A DNA stretch of 64,000 nucleotides from JBARKJ01 sp963698885 (lineage in GTDB: Bacteria > Nitrospirota > JACRHJ01): assembly GCA_963698885.1 (NCBI GenBank), contig CAVOSJ010000007.1, forward strand, positions 1-64,000, given 5' to 3'. Position 1 is the stretch's first letter. Each line of letters starts with the position of its first letter. The position numbers were made by a program, and so were the translations under genes. This document shows, piece by piece, positions 25,757 through 35,588 of the stretch. The notes below the pieces were generated by a model. That model ran no database searches and was not told the origin of the DNA. It was given only the letters and a program-made list of their open reading frames with translations.

Positions 25757-28700
25757 CTAAGCCAGTGCTTTCAAGATGTTTTTTATCTCGGTAAACTGCG
25801 ATTCCCACCCCCCGGAGGGTTTCCTGATGAATACCGTATATTCCGGCACGTACCGCGCCCGCCCCTTATTTTTACCGAGGTAATCTATTAATTTTTCGGA
25901 CGATATGTTCGTCCTTCTGGTAAAGGTTATCTTTATCTCCGACGGCAGGAGCTGTATGCCCGCCGCCGAGAGCCTCCTGGCCAGGACCTTGACCTCCATG
26001 ACCTGAAGAAGCCTCTTGACCGGCCCGGTAAGCTCCCCGTACCGGTCCTTCAGCTCTTCTTTCAGGTCCGCCAGCTCATCCTCGGATTTCGCGCCCGTCA
26101 GCCTTTTGTATATCCCCAGCCTGTGAGCGGTGTCCGGGACGTAGCTCTCCGGGATGAACGCCGATACCTTCAGGTCGAGCGCCGGGTCGGTCTCTTCCGT
26201 AACCTCCTCGCCTTTCAGTTCCTTTACTGCCTGCTCCAGCATATGGGTATAGAGCTCGAAACCCACGGCGGTGATGTTCCCGGACTGCTCCGCGCCCAGG
26301 ATATTCCCCGCGCCCCGGATCTCCAGGTCGTGCAGGGCGAGTTTAAAGCCCGCGCCCAGCTCGGACAGCTCCGAGAGCACCCGCAGGCGTTTCTGGGCCG
26401 TCTCCGTAAGCGCGTCCTCGCCCGGCACCAGGAGGTATGCGTACGCCCGCTGGCTTGAGCGGCCCACCCTCCCCCGCAGCTGGTAGAGGTCGGCCAGGCC
26501 GAAGCGGTCCGCCCTGTCGATGATTATGGTATTGGCGGCAGGGATGTCCAGGCCGGATTCCACTATGGAGGTGGAAAGCAGGACGTTATGCTCACCCTTG
26601 ATGAACTTGCTCATAACCTCTTCCAGGGCGTCCTCGCGCATCCTTCCGTGGGCGACCCCGATCTTCGCCTCCGGCACAATCTCTTTAAGGACGTTTCCGA
26701 TGGCGAAGATGCTGTCGATGCGGTTATGCACGAAGAACACCTGCCCGCCCCGCGCCAGCTCCCGGCGTATCGCCTCCCGTATCACCGTCCTGTCGAACCT
26801 CGTAACAACTGTCTTGATGGACTGGCGGTCGGGCGGCGGGGTCTCTATGATGGATAAGTCGCGTATCCCCGTAATCGAGAGGTTCAGGGTGCGGGGTATC
26901 GGCGTGGCGGTCAAAGTCAGGACGTCAACGGATTTACGCAGGGCCTTAAGCCGCTCCTTATGGGCCACGCCGAAGCGGTGTTCCTCGTCCACCACCACCA
27001 GCCCCAGGTCGTGAAACTCCACGTCCTTTTGCAGGAGGCGGTGCGTGCCGATAACGATATCGACCGTGCCTTCGGTTATGCCGTTTTTAATTTCTTTTAT
27101 TTTTTCCTTCGGCGTGAACCGCGATAATACCTCCACCCTTACCGGAAAAGCGGCCAGCCTCTGGGAGAACGTCTCGTGGTGCTGGCCGGCCAGGAGCGTG
27201 GTAGGCACAAGTACCGCCGCCTGCTTGCCGTCCAGGACCACCTTGAACGCAGCCCGGATCGCGACTTCCGTTTTGCCGTATCCCACGTCGCCGCATACCA
27301 GCCGGTCCATCGGGTGCGGCTCCATCAGGTCGTTTTTTACGTCTTCTATCGCCCGCGCCTGGTCCGGCGTCTCTTCGTATTCGAACGACGCCTCCATCTC
27401 CCGATACAGGTGGTCGTCGGCGCTGTAGGCAAAACCGGGGGCGACGGCGCGCGCGGCATAGAGGTTTAAAAGCTCCATGGCCATCTCCTGGACGGCCTTT
27501 TTCGCCCTTGCCTTCGCCCGCTCCCAGCCCGCCCCGCCGAGCTTTTCAAGGGCAGGCGCCGCGCCTTCGGAGCCTATATATTTCTGTACCTTCTGCAGCT
27601 CGTCCACCGGGACGTACAGCCTGTCCGCGCTGGAGTAAACCACTTCCAGGAAATCGCCCTCCACCCCCATCAGCGTCAGGCGCTTGAGCCCCATGTACCT
27701 GCCGATGCCGTGGTCGATGTGGACGACGTAGTCGCCTGTCTTAAGCTCGGAGAGCGAGGTCAAAAACCTCTCGACCTTAGCCCTCGGGGCGGGCGCGCGT
27801 TTGGGTTTTTCACCGAAGATCTCGGTGGAGGTTATAAACGCCAGGCCTGATGCCCGAGGCCGGTCTACCGGCTCCATAAGGAAACCGGACCCAAGGTTGC
27901 CCGGAGATATCCTCACCTGGCCCGCGTCTGATTCCAGGTGAAGCGCGGGCGGGCCCATCACCGCGGGTATTCCGTATTCGGCGAATATCTCCCTGAGCCG
28001 CTCGGCCTGGCCAGCCGTGGTAGGCACGACATTCACCGCCCGGCCTCTTAGAAGATTTTTTAAATTACGGCAGAAAATTGAAATCGGCGTCTTGGGCAGG
28101 TCTTCCGGCCAGGGAGTGGGCACGCTCTCCCGCAGCCTCAGGCCCTCGATGGAACGGGTATGATATTCAAGCGGTATTACGTCCTTTGCGCGGGGCGCGA
28201 GCGGCAGGGACTCCGCATATACGAACGGCAGACGCCCGGTCAACCCCGCAAGCTCGTCCGCACTGAGGTAGATCGCCTCCGGACGCGGAATGGCCCGGAC
28301 AGCCTCGGTTTTGTCCGCCTCCTCGTATGATAAAAAAACACGCCCCTCGAACTCCCGTGCGTGGGAGAATACCCGCTCCGGCTCGTCGATGAACAGCACG
28401 GGCGGCTCCGGGAAGTAATCGATAATGGTAGCCATCGGCGCCCGCCCCGGCCCTTCCGGCCTCCGTCTCCCTGGCAGGTATCGCTTCGATTTCTTCGAGT
28501 TCGGCGGTCGAACGCTGGGTGTCCGGGTCGAACTCCCGGACTGATTCTATGGTATCCCCGAAAAACTCTACCCGTGCGGGCGCGCTGCTCCCCGGAGGGT
28601 AGAGGTCCATTATCCCGCCCCGGACAGAGAACTCTCCCGGCTCATATACCATCGACACCCGTGAATATCCGAGCTTCACCAGCGTTTCAAGAAGCGTCTC

Positions 28701-29150
28701 GCGCGGATAATCCCGGCCTTTGGCCAGGTGGAGGATTTTTTGCGGGGACAAAAGCGACGACGGCTTTGGAAGCCTCTGCATGATTGCCGCCGCCGGGGCG
28801 ATTATCACGCGCGCATTGCCGGAATTAACGTCCCTCAATACGCGCAGTCTTTGGGCGACGCATTCAGGGTCCGGGTCCATAATGTCATAAGGCAGGACGT
28901 CCCAGGGAGGGAATAAAAAGGCGGCGGGGCCGTCCTGGGAGAGGTTATTGGCGAAATAGAGGTAGTCGGACAGGAGGCTGTCAGCCTCCTTGACGGTAGC
29001 CGCAAGCGCGAGGATAGGCTTCCCAAGCCCCCTTGCAAGCTCCCAAAGAAAGAGGGCCTTGGATGCGCCCCAAAGCCCGCCCGCCGCCGCCTTCCCCCCA
29101 GCGGTCAGCGCGTCTTGCGCCTGTTTAAAAATCGGGGAAGAATTATCCAT
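25757..29150 (-). CDS. mfd: Transcription-repair coupling factor (apparent frameshift)
   Basis: About 1130 residues once one extra base near 28440 is removed. The N-terminal UvrB-like part reads through LGKPILALAATVKEADSLL and PPWDVLPYDIMDPDPE. The RNA-polymerase-interacting region contains GDYVVHIDHGIGRYMGLKRL. The translocase domain has GDVGYGKTEVAIRAAF (Walker A), VVDEEHRFGV, TLTATPIPRTL and QLRGRVGRS. The TRCF C-terminal domain ends the protein. It removes stalled RNA polymerase at DNA lesions and recruits UvrA. The start is uncertain: ATG 29150 (MDNSSPIFKQ) is chosen, and ATG 29186 is possible; neither has a Shine-Dalgarno. Confidence 0.95.
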
Positions 29151-29195
29151 CAGGTTGTTTATTATGATACCCGGAACTCGGGACATTAAAAACTT

Positions 29196-29233
29196 GTTAC
29201 CTTTTTGGTAAAAAGGTAACGCCAAAAACTTTT
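29196..29233 (-). repeat. Dispersed hairpin repeat, B half only, reverse orientation
   Basis: B hairpin 29196-29220 plus linker GCCAAAAACTTTTAGACG. It overlaps the last bases of the Yip1-like gene and lies just upstream of mfd. Confidence 0.85.
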
Positions 29234-29784
29234 AGACGCTTATCGGGCCGTTCGCGTGCCACATCTGGAAGAGGTTCATAAATCCCGCCATGCCTATTAT
29301 AATTATCAGCAGGGCCAGGACAAGGAAAACAAACAGCATCGGGAATATCACCACCACTACAGACCTGGCCGTGGAGAGCTTGTGTACCCGCTCCGTTACG
29401 ATTACCGCGACGGGTATCGTCCAGAGGCATTAAGATGGAGCCAAGGAAGGGCACTATGGCGGCCCATGTCGGCATGCACCCGACGCCCAACGCGCCGTAA
29501 TAGCTCCTGTAGCTCCCCGTCCCGCCCAGGATTTTCGCGATTATAAAAAATATGAAGACGTGGACGAATGACATCAGGACGATGACTATCGGCCAGAATA
29601 TTATCGCCGGAGCGCCAAAGCCGAAACTGTGAAACGTTACCCCGATGCCCCTGGCCAGCCCGGCGATGGCGACGAAAAGCATCCCGGCGTTGAAGGCGTC
29701 CGGGTCCTCGGCCAGCTCGTCCGCCGCCGGACGGGACAGCTTTATTAGTTCAATCCCCTTTGCAAGATAGCCGCGAAAGTCCAT
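29232..29784 (-). CDS. Yip1-like integral membrane protein (apparent frameshift)
   Basis: Starts MDFRGYLAKGIELIKLSRPAADELAEDP, a cytoplasmic segment typical of bacterial YIP1-family proteins, then hydrophobic helices (MLFVAIAGLARGIGV, IIFWPIVIVLMSFVHVFIFF, WAAIVPFLGSILMPL). The frame shifts near 29430; one extra base removed gives further membrane segments (SVVVVIFPMLFVFLVLALLI) and the end MWHANGPISV at 29232. About 183 residues with five membrane helices. Function unknown. Confidence 0.7.
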
Positions 29785-29795
29785 TTAAACCCTTT

Positions 29796-29892
29796 GTTAC
29801 TTTTCTTTCGGGAAAGAAAAGTAACCAAAAGAAAGCTGGGCCAAAGGCCAGTTTAAAAGTTTTTGGTGTTACCTTTTTCCCAAAAAGGTAAC
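29796..29892 (+). repeat. Dispersed bipartite hairpin repeat, forward orientation
   Basis: A hairpin 29796-29825, linker CAAAAGAAAGCTGGGCC and AGTTTAAAAGTTTTTGGTG, B hairpin 29868-29892. This is close to a consensus copy. Confidence 0.9.
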
Positions 29893-29896
29893 GGTC

Positions 29897-30383
29897 TTAC
29901 GCCTTCCCGTATTTTTCCAGTATGCGCTCGATAATGCCCGTCGTCGATGCGCCCTCTATGTACGGTATAGAGTATACCTTGCCGCCGCCGGTCTCGACAA
30001 TGTCTCTGCCGACTATTTCCTCCACGGCCCAGTCCCCGCCCTTTACCAGTACGTCCGGCATAAGCTCGGCTATCACCCGGCCCGGGTCCCCCTCCTCGAA
30101 TACCGTGACGTAGTCCACCACCGCGAGCGAGGCCAGCATCTCCGCGCGCTCCGCCTGCGGCATGATGGGGCGCTTATCTCCCTTTATCATCCTTACGGAG
30201 TCGTCGGAGTTCACCGCCACAATCAAGTATGTCCCCGTAGCTCTTCGCCATCTGGAGGTAGCGGGAGTGCCCGGTGTGCAGGATATCGAAGCAGCCGTTG
30301 GTGAAGACAATTTTCTTCCCCGCAGCCTTCAAGTCCTCGACTATCTCGCGCAGTTCGTCATGGTTTTTAACTTTTCGCATCAT
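29897..30383 (-). CDS. D-glycero-beta-D-manno-heptose 1-phosphate adenylyltransferase (apparent frameshift)
   Basis: A stand-alone nucleotidyltransferase corresponding to the C-terminal domain of HldE (RfaE2). IVFTNGCFDILHTGHSRYLQMAK has the HxGH motif, followed by YLIVAVNSDDSVRMIKGDKRP, VDYVTVFEEGDP, DVLVKGGDW and GASTTGIIERIL. It activates heptose-1-phosphate to ADP-heptose for the LPS core. One extra base in the CCCC run at 30233-30236 breaks the frame. About 161 residues. gmhA for the same pathway is encoded upstream. Confidence 0.93.
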
Positions 30384-30398
30384 GATGTGTACCTCAAA

Positions 30399-30698
30399 TT
30401 ACGACCCGAAAAAGAACCGGTCCAGCGGCAGGTCGGGGCCGCTTAAGTATTCGTCGCGGCAGGCGCGGCAGAGGAAGAATATCATCTGGGTATGCACCTC
30501 CTGCTCCAACTCTGTCTCGTCTTTTCCCTCGATGACCTTCAGCAGGTGGTCAAGCTCCTTCTCCAGTTCCTCGACCGTCTCGATCTCGCCGTCGGTGGAC
30601 GCATTCACGCGCACGTCCACCTTGTAGCGCACCGAGCCGTTCGGGAAAACAACCCCGCATCTGTAGCAGCGGCCCGGGCCGCCCAGTTCAGCGCACAT
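30399..30698 (-). CDS. Conserved hypothetical protein with two cysteine pairs
   Basis: About 99 residues. The start at ATG 30698 (MCAELGGPGRCYRCG) is chosen because AAGGA lies 6-7 bases upstream; ATG 30704 is also in frame. CYRCG near the N-terminus and CRACRDEYL near the C-terminus probably form one zinc site around a long acidic helix (EIETVEELEKELDHLLKVIE). I do not recognise the family. It lies between the deoxyhypusine-synthase-like gene and the heptose adenylyltransferase. Confidence 0.6.
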   Translation of the reverse strand: MCAELGGPGRCYRCGVVFPNGSVRYKVDVRVNASTDGEIETVEELEKELDHLLKVIEGKDETELEQEVHTQMIFFLCRACRDEYLSGPDLPLDRFFFGS

Positions 30699-30707
30699 AT
30701 TCATTCC

Positions 30708-31719
30708 TTAACCCCTCGCCTTCGGGAGAGGCGGGGTGTCCTCCAGCACCGCCCCGGCCAGCAGGGGGAACATTATCTCGTGGTGTCCGGTCAGGCTGTA
30801 CCCCTTCCCGCCCTTCATGGTGGGCCGGCGGACGACGTTCGTGTTCGGGCGGTAAGACTGTATGAAGTCCATGTTCACAGTGGTGATTTTACTTAACGGG
30901 CTTCCCAGGTTCCGGGCGAGCGTCACGGCCTTCAGGAACGCTTCCGGGAGGATAATGGCGGAGCCCAGGTTGATATACACCCCGCCCTCCATCGACGCCA
31001 CCACGGAGCAGAATGTCCTGAAGTCCCGGAGGCTGCCTTCGCCTGTGGCCGCGCCGTCGCACGACGGATGCATGTGGATAATATCCGTCCCGATGGCGAC
31101 ATGCACCATTGCCGGGACTTTAAGCCTGTGGGCCGCCGCGAGCAGGCTCTTCTCCGGAAATTTGAAACTTATACCCCTGCCAGTCGCTCCCGAAGTGGCC
31201 TTCTCCGTAAGGGTGAATCCCTCCGCGATGGCCTTCCCGACCGACGCGCCGAGGCCAAGACCCTCAGCCGACTCCCTTGACGATGGCCGCGTTTATATAG
31301 CCGCCCGTCTCCTCGGCCATCCCGAAGGTGCCTGTGCCAATCTCGGCGTCAACGTCCTCGGAAGTTTGACCCTGGTACGCCATCTCGAAGTCATGCACGA
31401 GGCAGGCCCCGTTCATGGCCAGCGCGTTGATGACTCCCTTCTCCATCAGGTCTATTATAACAGGCGTGAGGCCAACCTTTATAACGTGCGCCCCCATCCC
31501 GAGGATTACCGTCTTCCCGCCGCGTTTCGCGTCGGCTATGGAACGCGCGACGGCCTTTAAATCCTTTGCCCCGAGTATCTCCGGCAGGCTGTCCAGGAAA
31601 CCGGCAAAACTTATGCCGGGAGCGAGTGCTTTCGCGGAAAAAGACGCCTCCACCTTGCTCTTCCGGCTGGAGAGGCTGTAGGTCTTTAGTCTCGTGAAAT
31701 CGAGCGGTTTGAACTTCAA
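30708..31719 (-). CDS. Deoxyhypusine synthase-like family protein (apparent frameshift)
   Basis: About 337 residues after removing one extra base in a CCC run near 31275. TTG start at 31719 (MKFKPLDFTRLKTY) overlaps the gmhA stop. The middle has a nucleotide-binding-like VILGMGAHVIKVGLTPVII, then NALAMNGACLVHDFEMA and EIGTGTFGMAEETG. The C-terminal half has VAIGTDIIHMHPSCDGAA and GGVYINLGSAIILPEAFLKA. These resemble bacterial proteins of the deoxyhypusine-synthase NAD-binding superfamily, whose relatives act on polyamines. Bacteria lack the eIF5A target, so the substrate is unknown. Similarity is judged from memory. Confidence 0.55.
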
Positions 31720-32309
31720 TTGGCCCCCCGGCTGTTTCCGAAGAGGCGCTCGTCAACTAACTGGCAGATTACGTGCCCGAGCGTGATATGAGTCTCCTGT
31801 ACCCTGGGCGTATCCGGCGTCGGAACCACGAATACCAGTTCCGCAACCGTGGCGAGCTTGCCGCCTTTGTTCTTCCCGCCGGTAAAGGCGATGGTCTTGA
31901 TCCCCATGTCTTTGGCCGCGGATATGGCCTTGACTACATTGGGCGAGTTGCCGGAGGTGGATATCCCTATTGCCACGTCCCCCTCCTGGCCCAGCGCTTT
32001 TAACTGCTTCACGAATATCTCGGAGTAGTCGTAGTCGTTCGATATGCTGGTCAAAACGGCAATGTCGGTATTAAGCGCGATTGCGGGCAGGCCGGGGCGC
32101 TCCAGCAGGAAGCGGTTCACGAATTCCCCGGCGATATGGGAAGCGTCCGTCGCGCTGCCCCCGTTCCCGAACAGGAGCACCTTGTTCCCGCGCGTAAAGC
32201 ACGCCGCGACCTGTTCCACCGCCTCCTGTATGGCCTCGACATTCTCGCTTGCGAACTTCATCTTTACCTTTGCCGATTCCTCGAAAATCCGCAGGATGTC
32301 TTCTTTCAT
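31716..32309 (-). CDS. gmhA: Sedoheptulose 7-phosphate isomerase
   Basis: A 197-residue SIS-fold enzyme and the first step of ADP-heptose synthesis for LPS core. KVLLFGNGGSATDASHIAGEFVNRF, VLTSISNDYDYSEIFVKQL, GISTSGNSPNV and the C-terminal VQETHITLGHVICQLVDE are diagnostic. AGAGGG precedes the ATG. It heads the minus-strand gene set that includes the heptose adenylyltransferase. Confidence 0.95.
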   Translation of the reverse strand: MKEDILRIFEESAKVKMKFASENVEAIQEAVEQVAACFTRGNKVLLFGNGGSATDASHIAGEFVNRFLLERPGLPAIALNTDIAVLTSISNDYDYSEIFVKQLKALGQEGDVAIGISTSGNSPNVVKAISAAKDMGIKTIAFTGGKNKGGKLATVAELVFVVPTPDTPRVQETHITLGHVICQLVDERLFGNSRGAN

Positions 32310-32435
32310 CGGACCCTCTTTAGGTTTATTGTAAAAAAACGCTTTAGTTTACTCCTGGTAGCCCTCGATTGTCAATGAAAACATAAGAATTTTCTTGCGT
32401 TACTAAGGACTTGCGCGTAAACTTTTAGTCCATAA

Positions 32436-32706
32436 ATGAGACTCGACATATTCCTTAAGATTAGTCGGCTGATAAAGCGCAGGAGCGTCGCCAAGGAGCT
32501 TTGCGACCGGGGAAGGGTAGAGGTCGGGGGCGCGCCCGCCAAGGCCGGGCGGGAGATTAAGGCCGGGGACGTACTTACGATTGCGCTGCCCAGGAGAAAG
32601 CTTACCGTCGAGGTAAGTGGAAATCCCTTCCGGCAACGTCGCCAAAGAGAAGGCGGCAGGGTTGTACATGGTAATCGAGGACTTGCGTGTAGAGGAGGAG
32701 TTTTAG
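32436..32706 (+). CDS. S4-domain RNA-binding protein, Hsp15/RqcP-like (apparent frameshift)
   Basis: A protein of about 90 residues: MRLDIFLKISRLIKRRSVAKELCDRGRV is the S4 helix pair, followed by VEVGGAPAKAGREIKAGDVLTI. One extra G near 32621 breaks the frame; the corrected end reads PSGNVAKEKAAGLYMVIEDL and stops at 32706, 3 bases before pdxA. S4 proteins of this size bind stalled large ribosomal subunits in quality control. No clear ribosome-binding site. Confidence 0.85.
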
Positions 32707-32709
32707 ATT

Positions 32710-33741
32710 ATGGAACTGGCCCTTAAAGAGCGGGACTCGCGTCCGCTTCTTGCAATTACGATGGGAGACCCGGCTGGCGTCGGCCCGGAGATAATACTGA
32801 AGGCCCTGAACGTGAAGGCGGTAGTCGACTGTTGCCGTCCGGTTATCGTGGGCAGCATGAAGGCGCTGGAGGAGGCAAAGACGCCGCTCCCGATGGGCAC
32901 GCAGAGGGGGCTTCTTGCCGTTAGTGAACCGCTACATGAGGCGCCGTCCGGCGTCGTGGAAGTGGTGGACGTGGACTCGGACTTGAACTTGAACCTTCCG
33001 GCGCTCCCCCCTGGAAAGCCGACGGCTGAAGCTGGGCATATTTCCGTGGCCTGCATAAAAAAGGCTGTACAGTTGGCGCTTGATAAAAAAGTTGACGCCG
33101 TGGTTACCGCCCCCATAACTAAAGAGACCCTCAAAATGGCGGGATACCCGTACCCGGGGCATACGGAACTCCTGGCGGAGCTGACCGGGGCGAAGGAATA
33201 CTCCATGCTGCTGACTGGCGGGGGACTGCGGGTCGTCTTAGTGACGATACACGTGGCCCTGAGGGACGTGGCGGGCCTGATCAAAAAAGAGGGGGTATTA
33301 AGGGCCATTCGACACGCGGACAAGGCGTGCCGGATGATGGGCATATCGGAGCCGAAAGTGGCCGTCTGCGGACTGAACCCCCATGCCGGGGAGTCGGGGC
33401 TTTTCGGGGACGAGGAGATAAAGGAAATCAGCCCCGCCTGCCGGGAAGCCAGGGAGGCCGGCATAAAGGTATTCGGGCCGCTGCCCGCGGATACGCTCTT
33501 CCACCGCGCGCTGAACCACGATTTCGACGCGGTCGTGGCAATGTATCACGACCAGGGGCTGGGGCCGCTCAAGATGCTTGCGTTCGGCCACGCGGTGAAC
33601 GTTACCCTGGGCCTCCCGATTATCAGGACGTCGGTAGACCACGGCACCGCGTATGACATAGCGGGCAAGGGGATAGCCAATCCGGACAGCCTGGTCGAGG
33701 CTATAAAGCTCGCGGCGCTTATGGCGGGTAAGAGGGGATAA
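32710..33741 (+). CDS. pdxA: 4-hydroxythreonine-4-phosphate dehydrogenase
   Basis: A 343-residue enzyme of DXP-dependent pyridoxal phosphate synthesis. ITMGDPAGVGPEIILKAL, the metal-ligand histidines in YPGHTELLAEL, FHRALNHDFD and YHDQGLGPLKML, and GLNPHAGESGLFGDEE are conserved. GGAGGAG lies upstream. PLP is needed by several enzymes in this window (LysA, DapL, the decarboxylase). Confidence 0.96.
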   Translation: MELALKERDSRPLLAITMGDPAGVGPEIILKALNVKAVVDCCRPVIVGSMKALEEAKTPLPMGTQRGLLAVSEPLHEAPSGVVEVVDVDSDLNLNLPALPPGKPTAEAGHISVACIKKAVQLALDKKVDAVVTAPITKETLKMAGYPYPGHTELLAELTGAKEYSMLLTGGGLRVVLVTIHVALRDVAGLIKKEGVLRAIRHADKACRMMGISEPKVAVCGLNPHAGESGLFGDEEIKEISPACREAREAGIKVFGPLPADTLFHRALNHDFDAVVAMYHDQGLGPLKMLAFGHAVNVTLGLPIIRTSVDHGTAYDIAGKGIANPDSLVEAIKLAALMAGKRG

Positions 33742-33747
33742 ACCTTT

Positions 33748-33847
33748 GTTACCTTTTTGGAAAAAGGTAACGCCAAAAACTTTTGGACGTTTTTAACCCC
33801 CGCTTTTCTTTGTGTTACTTTCTCTTTCTCGCGAAAGAGGAAGTAAC
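33748..33847 (-). repeat. Dispersed bipartite hairpin repeat, reverse orientation
   Basis: B hairpin 33748-33771, linker GCCAAAAACTTTT, A hairpin 33814-33847 with GTTACTTTCTCTTTC and GAAAGAGGAAGTAAC arms. Confidence 0.9.
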
Positions 33848-33874
33848 GGTTTAAGCACTTGGGAGGTTTTAGCC

Positions 33875-34289
33875 ATGCCGATAGAATGGACGCAGGACCT
33901 CGCGGTAGGTGTTAAAATTATCGACGAGCAGCACAAGGAGATATTCAGGCGGGTTGACGCGCTCCTGGAGGCGTGCAAGGCCGGGAAAGGGGAAGGACGC
34001 CGTCGGAGGGATGCTGACTTTTCTGGAAGACTACATCGTGGAGCATTTCGCGGCTGAAGAGGCCATCCAGATGCAGTACGCCTATCCAGGCTATAAGACG
34101 CATAAGCAGGAGCACGAGCGGTTTATCCAGTCCGTAGATGAACTGAAAAAGAAATTCGAGAAGGAGGGGCCGTCGTTGATGACGGTTTTAGAGACGAACA
34201 GGACGGTGGTGGACTGGCTGGTGAAGCATATCAAAAAAGTCGACATGGACCTCGGGGCGTACCTGAAGCTCTCTAAAATGAAAGATTGA
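33875..34289 (+). CDS. Bacteriohaemerythrin (apparent frameshift)
   Basis: A protein of about 137 residues starting at MPIEWTQDLAVGVKIIDEQHKEIF, with GGGAGG upstream. Di-iron ligands are visible in DEQHKEIF, EHFAAEEAIQ, HKQEHERFI and WLVKHIKKVD. One extra base near 33990, in a GGGAAAGGGG context, breaks the frame. It binds O2 reversibly and may store, deliver or sense oxygen in a microaerobe. Confidence 0.9.
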
Positions 34290-34300
34290 CGGAGGTTGCC

Positions 34301-34687
34301 ATGACTTACCACATATCGAAAAAAATTAAGATATCTTACGAAGAAGCGCTCGCGAAGGTGGCCGAGGAGCTTAAGAAGGAAGGCTTCGGGATACTGACGG
34401 AGATAGACGTTAAAGAGACGCTGAAGAAGAAGCTGGACGTGGACTTCCACAGGTACAAAATACTGGGCGCGTGCAACCCGTCCTTTGCTTACAAGGCGCT
34501 CACGCTGGAGGACAAGATAGGGACCATGCTCCCCTGCAACGTTATCGTGCAGGAGCTGTCCGGCGGAGGAGTAGAGGTATCCGCGGTAGACCCTATAGCC
34601 TCGATGATGGCCATAGATAATCCGGCCCTGGGCGACGTGGCATTGGCGGTGCGGGATAAGCTGGCGAAGGTAATTGAAAATATATAA
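34301..34687 (+). CDS. DUF302 domain protein
   Basis: A 128-residue protein from ATG 34301 with GGAGG upstream. The DUF302 pattern is visible: KIKISYEEALAKVAEELKKEGFGILTEIDVKETLKKK, YKILGACNPSFAYKAL, IGTMLPCNVIVQEL, and a helical VALAVRDKL end. The family is small, widespread and of unknown function. It follows the haemerythrin gene by 11 bases, so the two are probably cotranscribed. Confidence 0.88.
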   Translation: MTYHISKKIKISYEEALAKVAEELKKEGFGILTEIDVKETLKKKLDVDFHRYKILGACNPSFAYKALTLEDKIGTMLPCNVIVQELSGGGVEVSAVDPIASMMAIDNPALGDVALAVRDKLAKVIENI

Positions 34688-34692
34688 TTTAA

Positions 34693-35514
34693 ATGCAGAA
34701 TATAAATAAGATCCTTCCCAAAAAATCCCTCGGCCAGAACTTTTTAGTAGATGAGAATATCATCTCCCGCATTATCCAGGCCGCGCAGGCGACGAAGGAC
34801 GACACGGTAATCGAGATAGGCCCCGGCATGGGCGCCATGACGAAAGACCTTGCCGATGCGGCGGGTAAAGTAATCGCGATCGAACTGGACGAGCGGCTTT
34901 TCCGCAAGCTTAAAGCAGAACTTAAAGATACGGGGAACCTCGACCTGGTCCTGGGAGACGCATTGACGTTCCCTTATGAGTCATTGCCCGGCCCGGTCAA
35001 GGTGGTAGCGAACCTCCCGTACTATATCTCCACGCCCATCATCACCAGGCTTATAGAGGCGCGCGAGAAGATCTCGGAAATGGTCCTGATGCTTCAGAAA
35101 GAGGTCGCCCAGCGCATAACCGCATCGCCGGGCGGGAAGGAATACGGTTACCTGTCCGTGATGGTGCAGCTCTGGACGGAGGCCGTAAATTTATTTAACG
35201 TGCCCAAGGAGGCGTTTACGCCAGTCCCGAAGGTGGACTCGGCCGTGGTGCGCCTGAGGGTGCGAGAGACGCCCGCAGTGAGGGTTTCGGACCTGGTTTT
35301 TTTTGAAAAAGTGGTCAGCGCGGCCTTTTCCCAGCGCAGGAAGACGCTAAGAAATTCGCTTAAAAATAGCAGGGTTACCGAGCCTTCGAGGTTCGAGGCC
35401 GCGATGGAGCTTGCCTATAAATCCGGAATAGACCCTATGCGGCGCGCGGAGACTCTATCATTGTCCGAATTCGCCAGTTTAGCCGAAATTTTGTTTGAAA
35501 ACCGGAGCTTATAA
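34693..35514 (+). CDS. rsmA: 16S rRNA (adenine1518/1519-N6)-dimethyltransferase
   Basis: A 273-residue KsgA-family enzyme that dimethylates two adenines near the 16S 3' end. LPKKSLGQNFLVDENI, the SAM-binding VIEIGPGMGAMT, VVANLPYYISTPII (motif IV) and FTPVPKVDSAVVRL are diagnostic. Confidence 0.96.
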   Translation: MQNINKILPKKSLGQNFLVDENIISRIIQAAQATKDDTVIEIGPGMGAMTKDLADAAGKVIAIELDERLFRKLKAELKDTGNLDLVLGDALTFPYESLPGPVKVVANLPYYISTPIITRLIEAREKISEMVLMLQKEVAQRITASPGGKEYGYLSVMVQLWTEAVNLFNVPKEAFTPVPKVDSAVVRLRVRETPAVRVSDLVFFEKVVSAAFSQRRKTLRNSLKNSRVTEPSRFEAAMELAYKSGIDPMRRAETLSLSEFASLAEILFENRSL

Positions 35515-35542
35515 TGCTATATTAAATTTATTGCTATGCAAG

Positions 35543-35565
35543 GCGGACGAAAGTCCGCTTTTTTT
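35543..35565 (+). terminator. Intrinsic terminator between rsmA and rnj
   Basis: GCGGAC, GAAA loop, GTCCGC, then seven T. Confidence 0.88.
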
Positions 35566-35588
35566 CATATTGGAGGACCCCGCCCGCC

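Noticed and set aside
28435..29150. mfd as two separate genes or a pseudogene
   Set aside because: The two frames join into one conserved protein with a single-base correction, and the motor motifs are intact; similar breaks occur all over the window.
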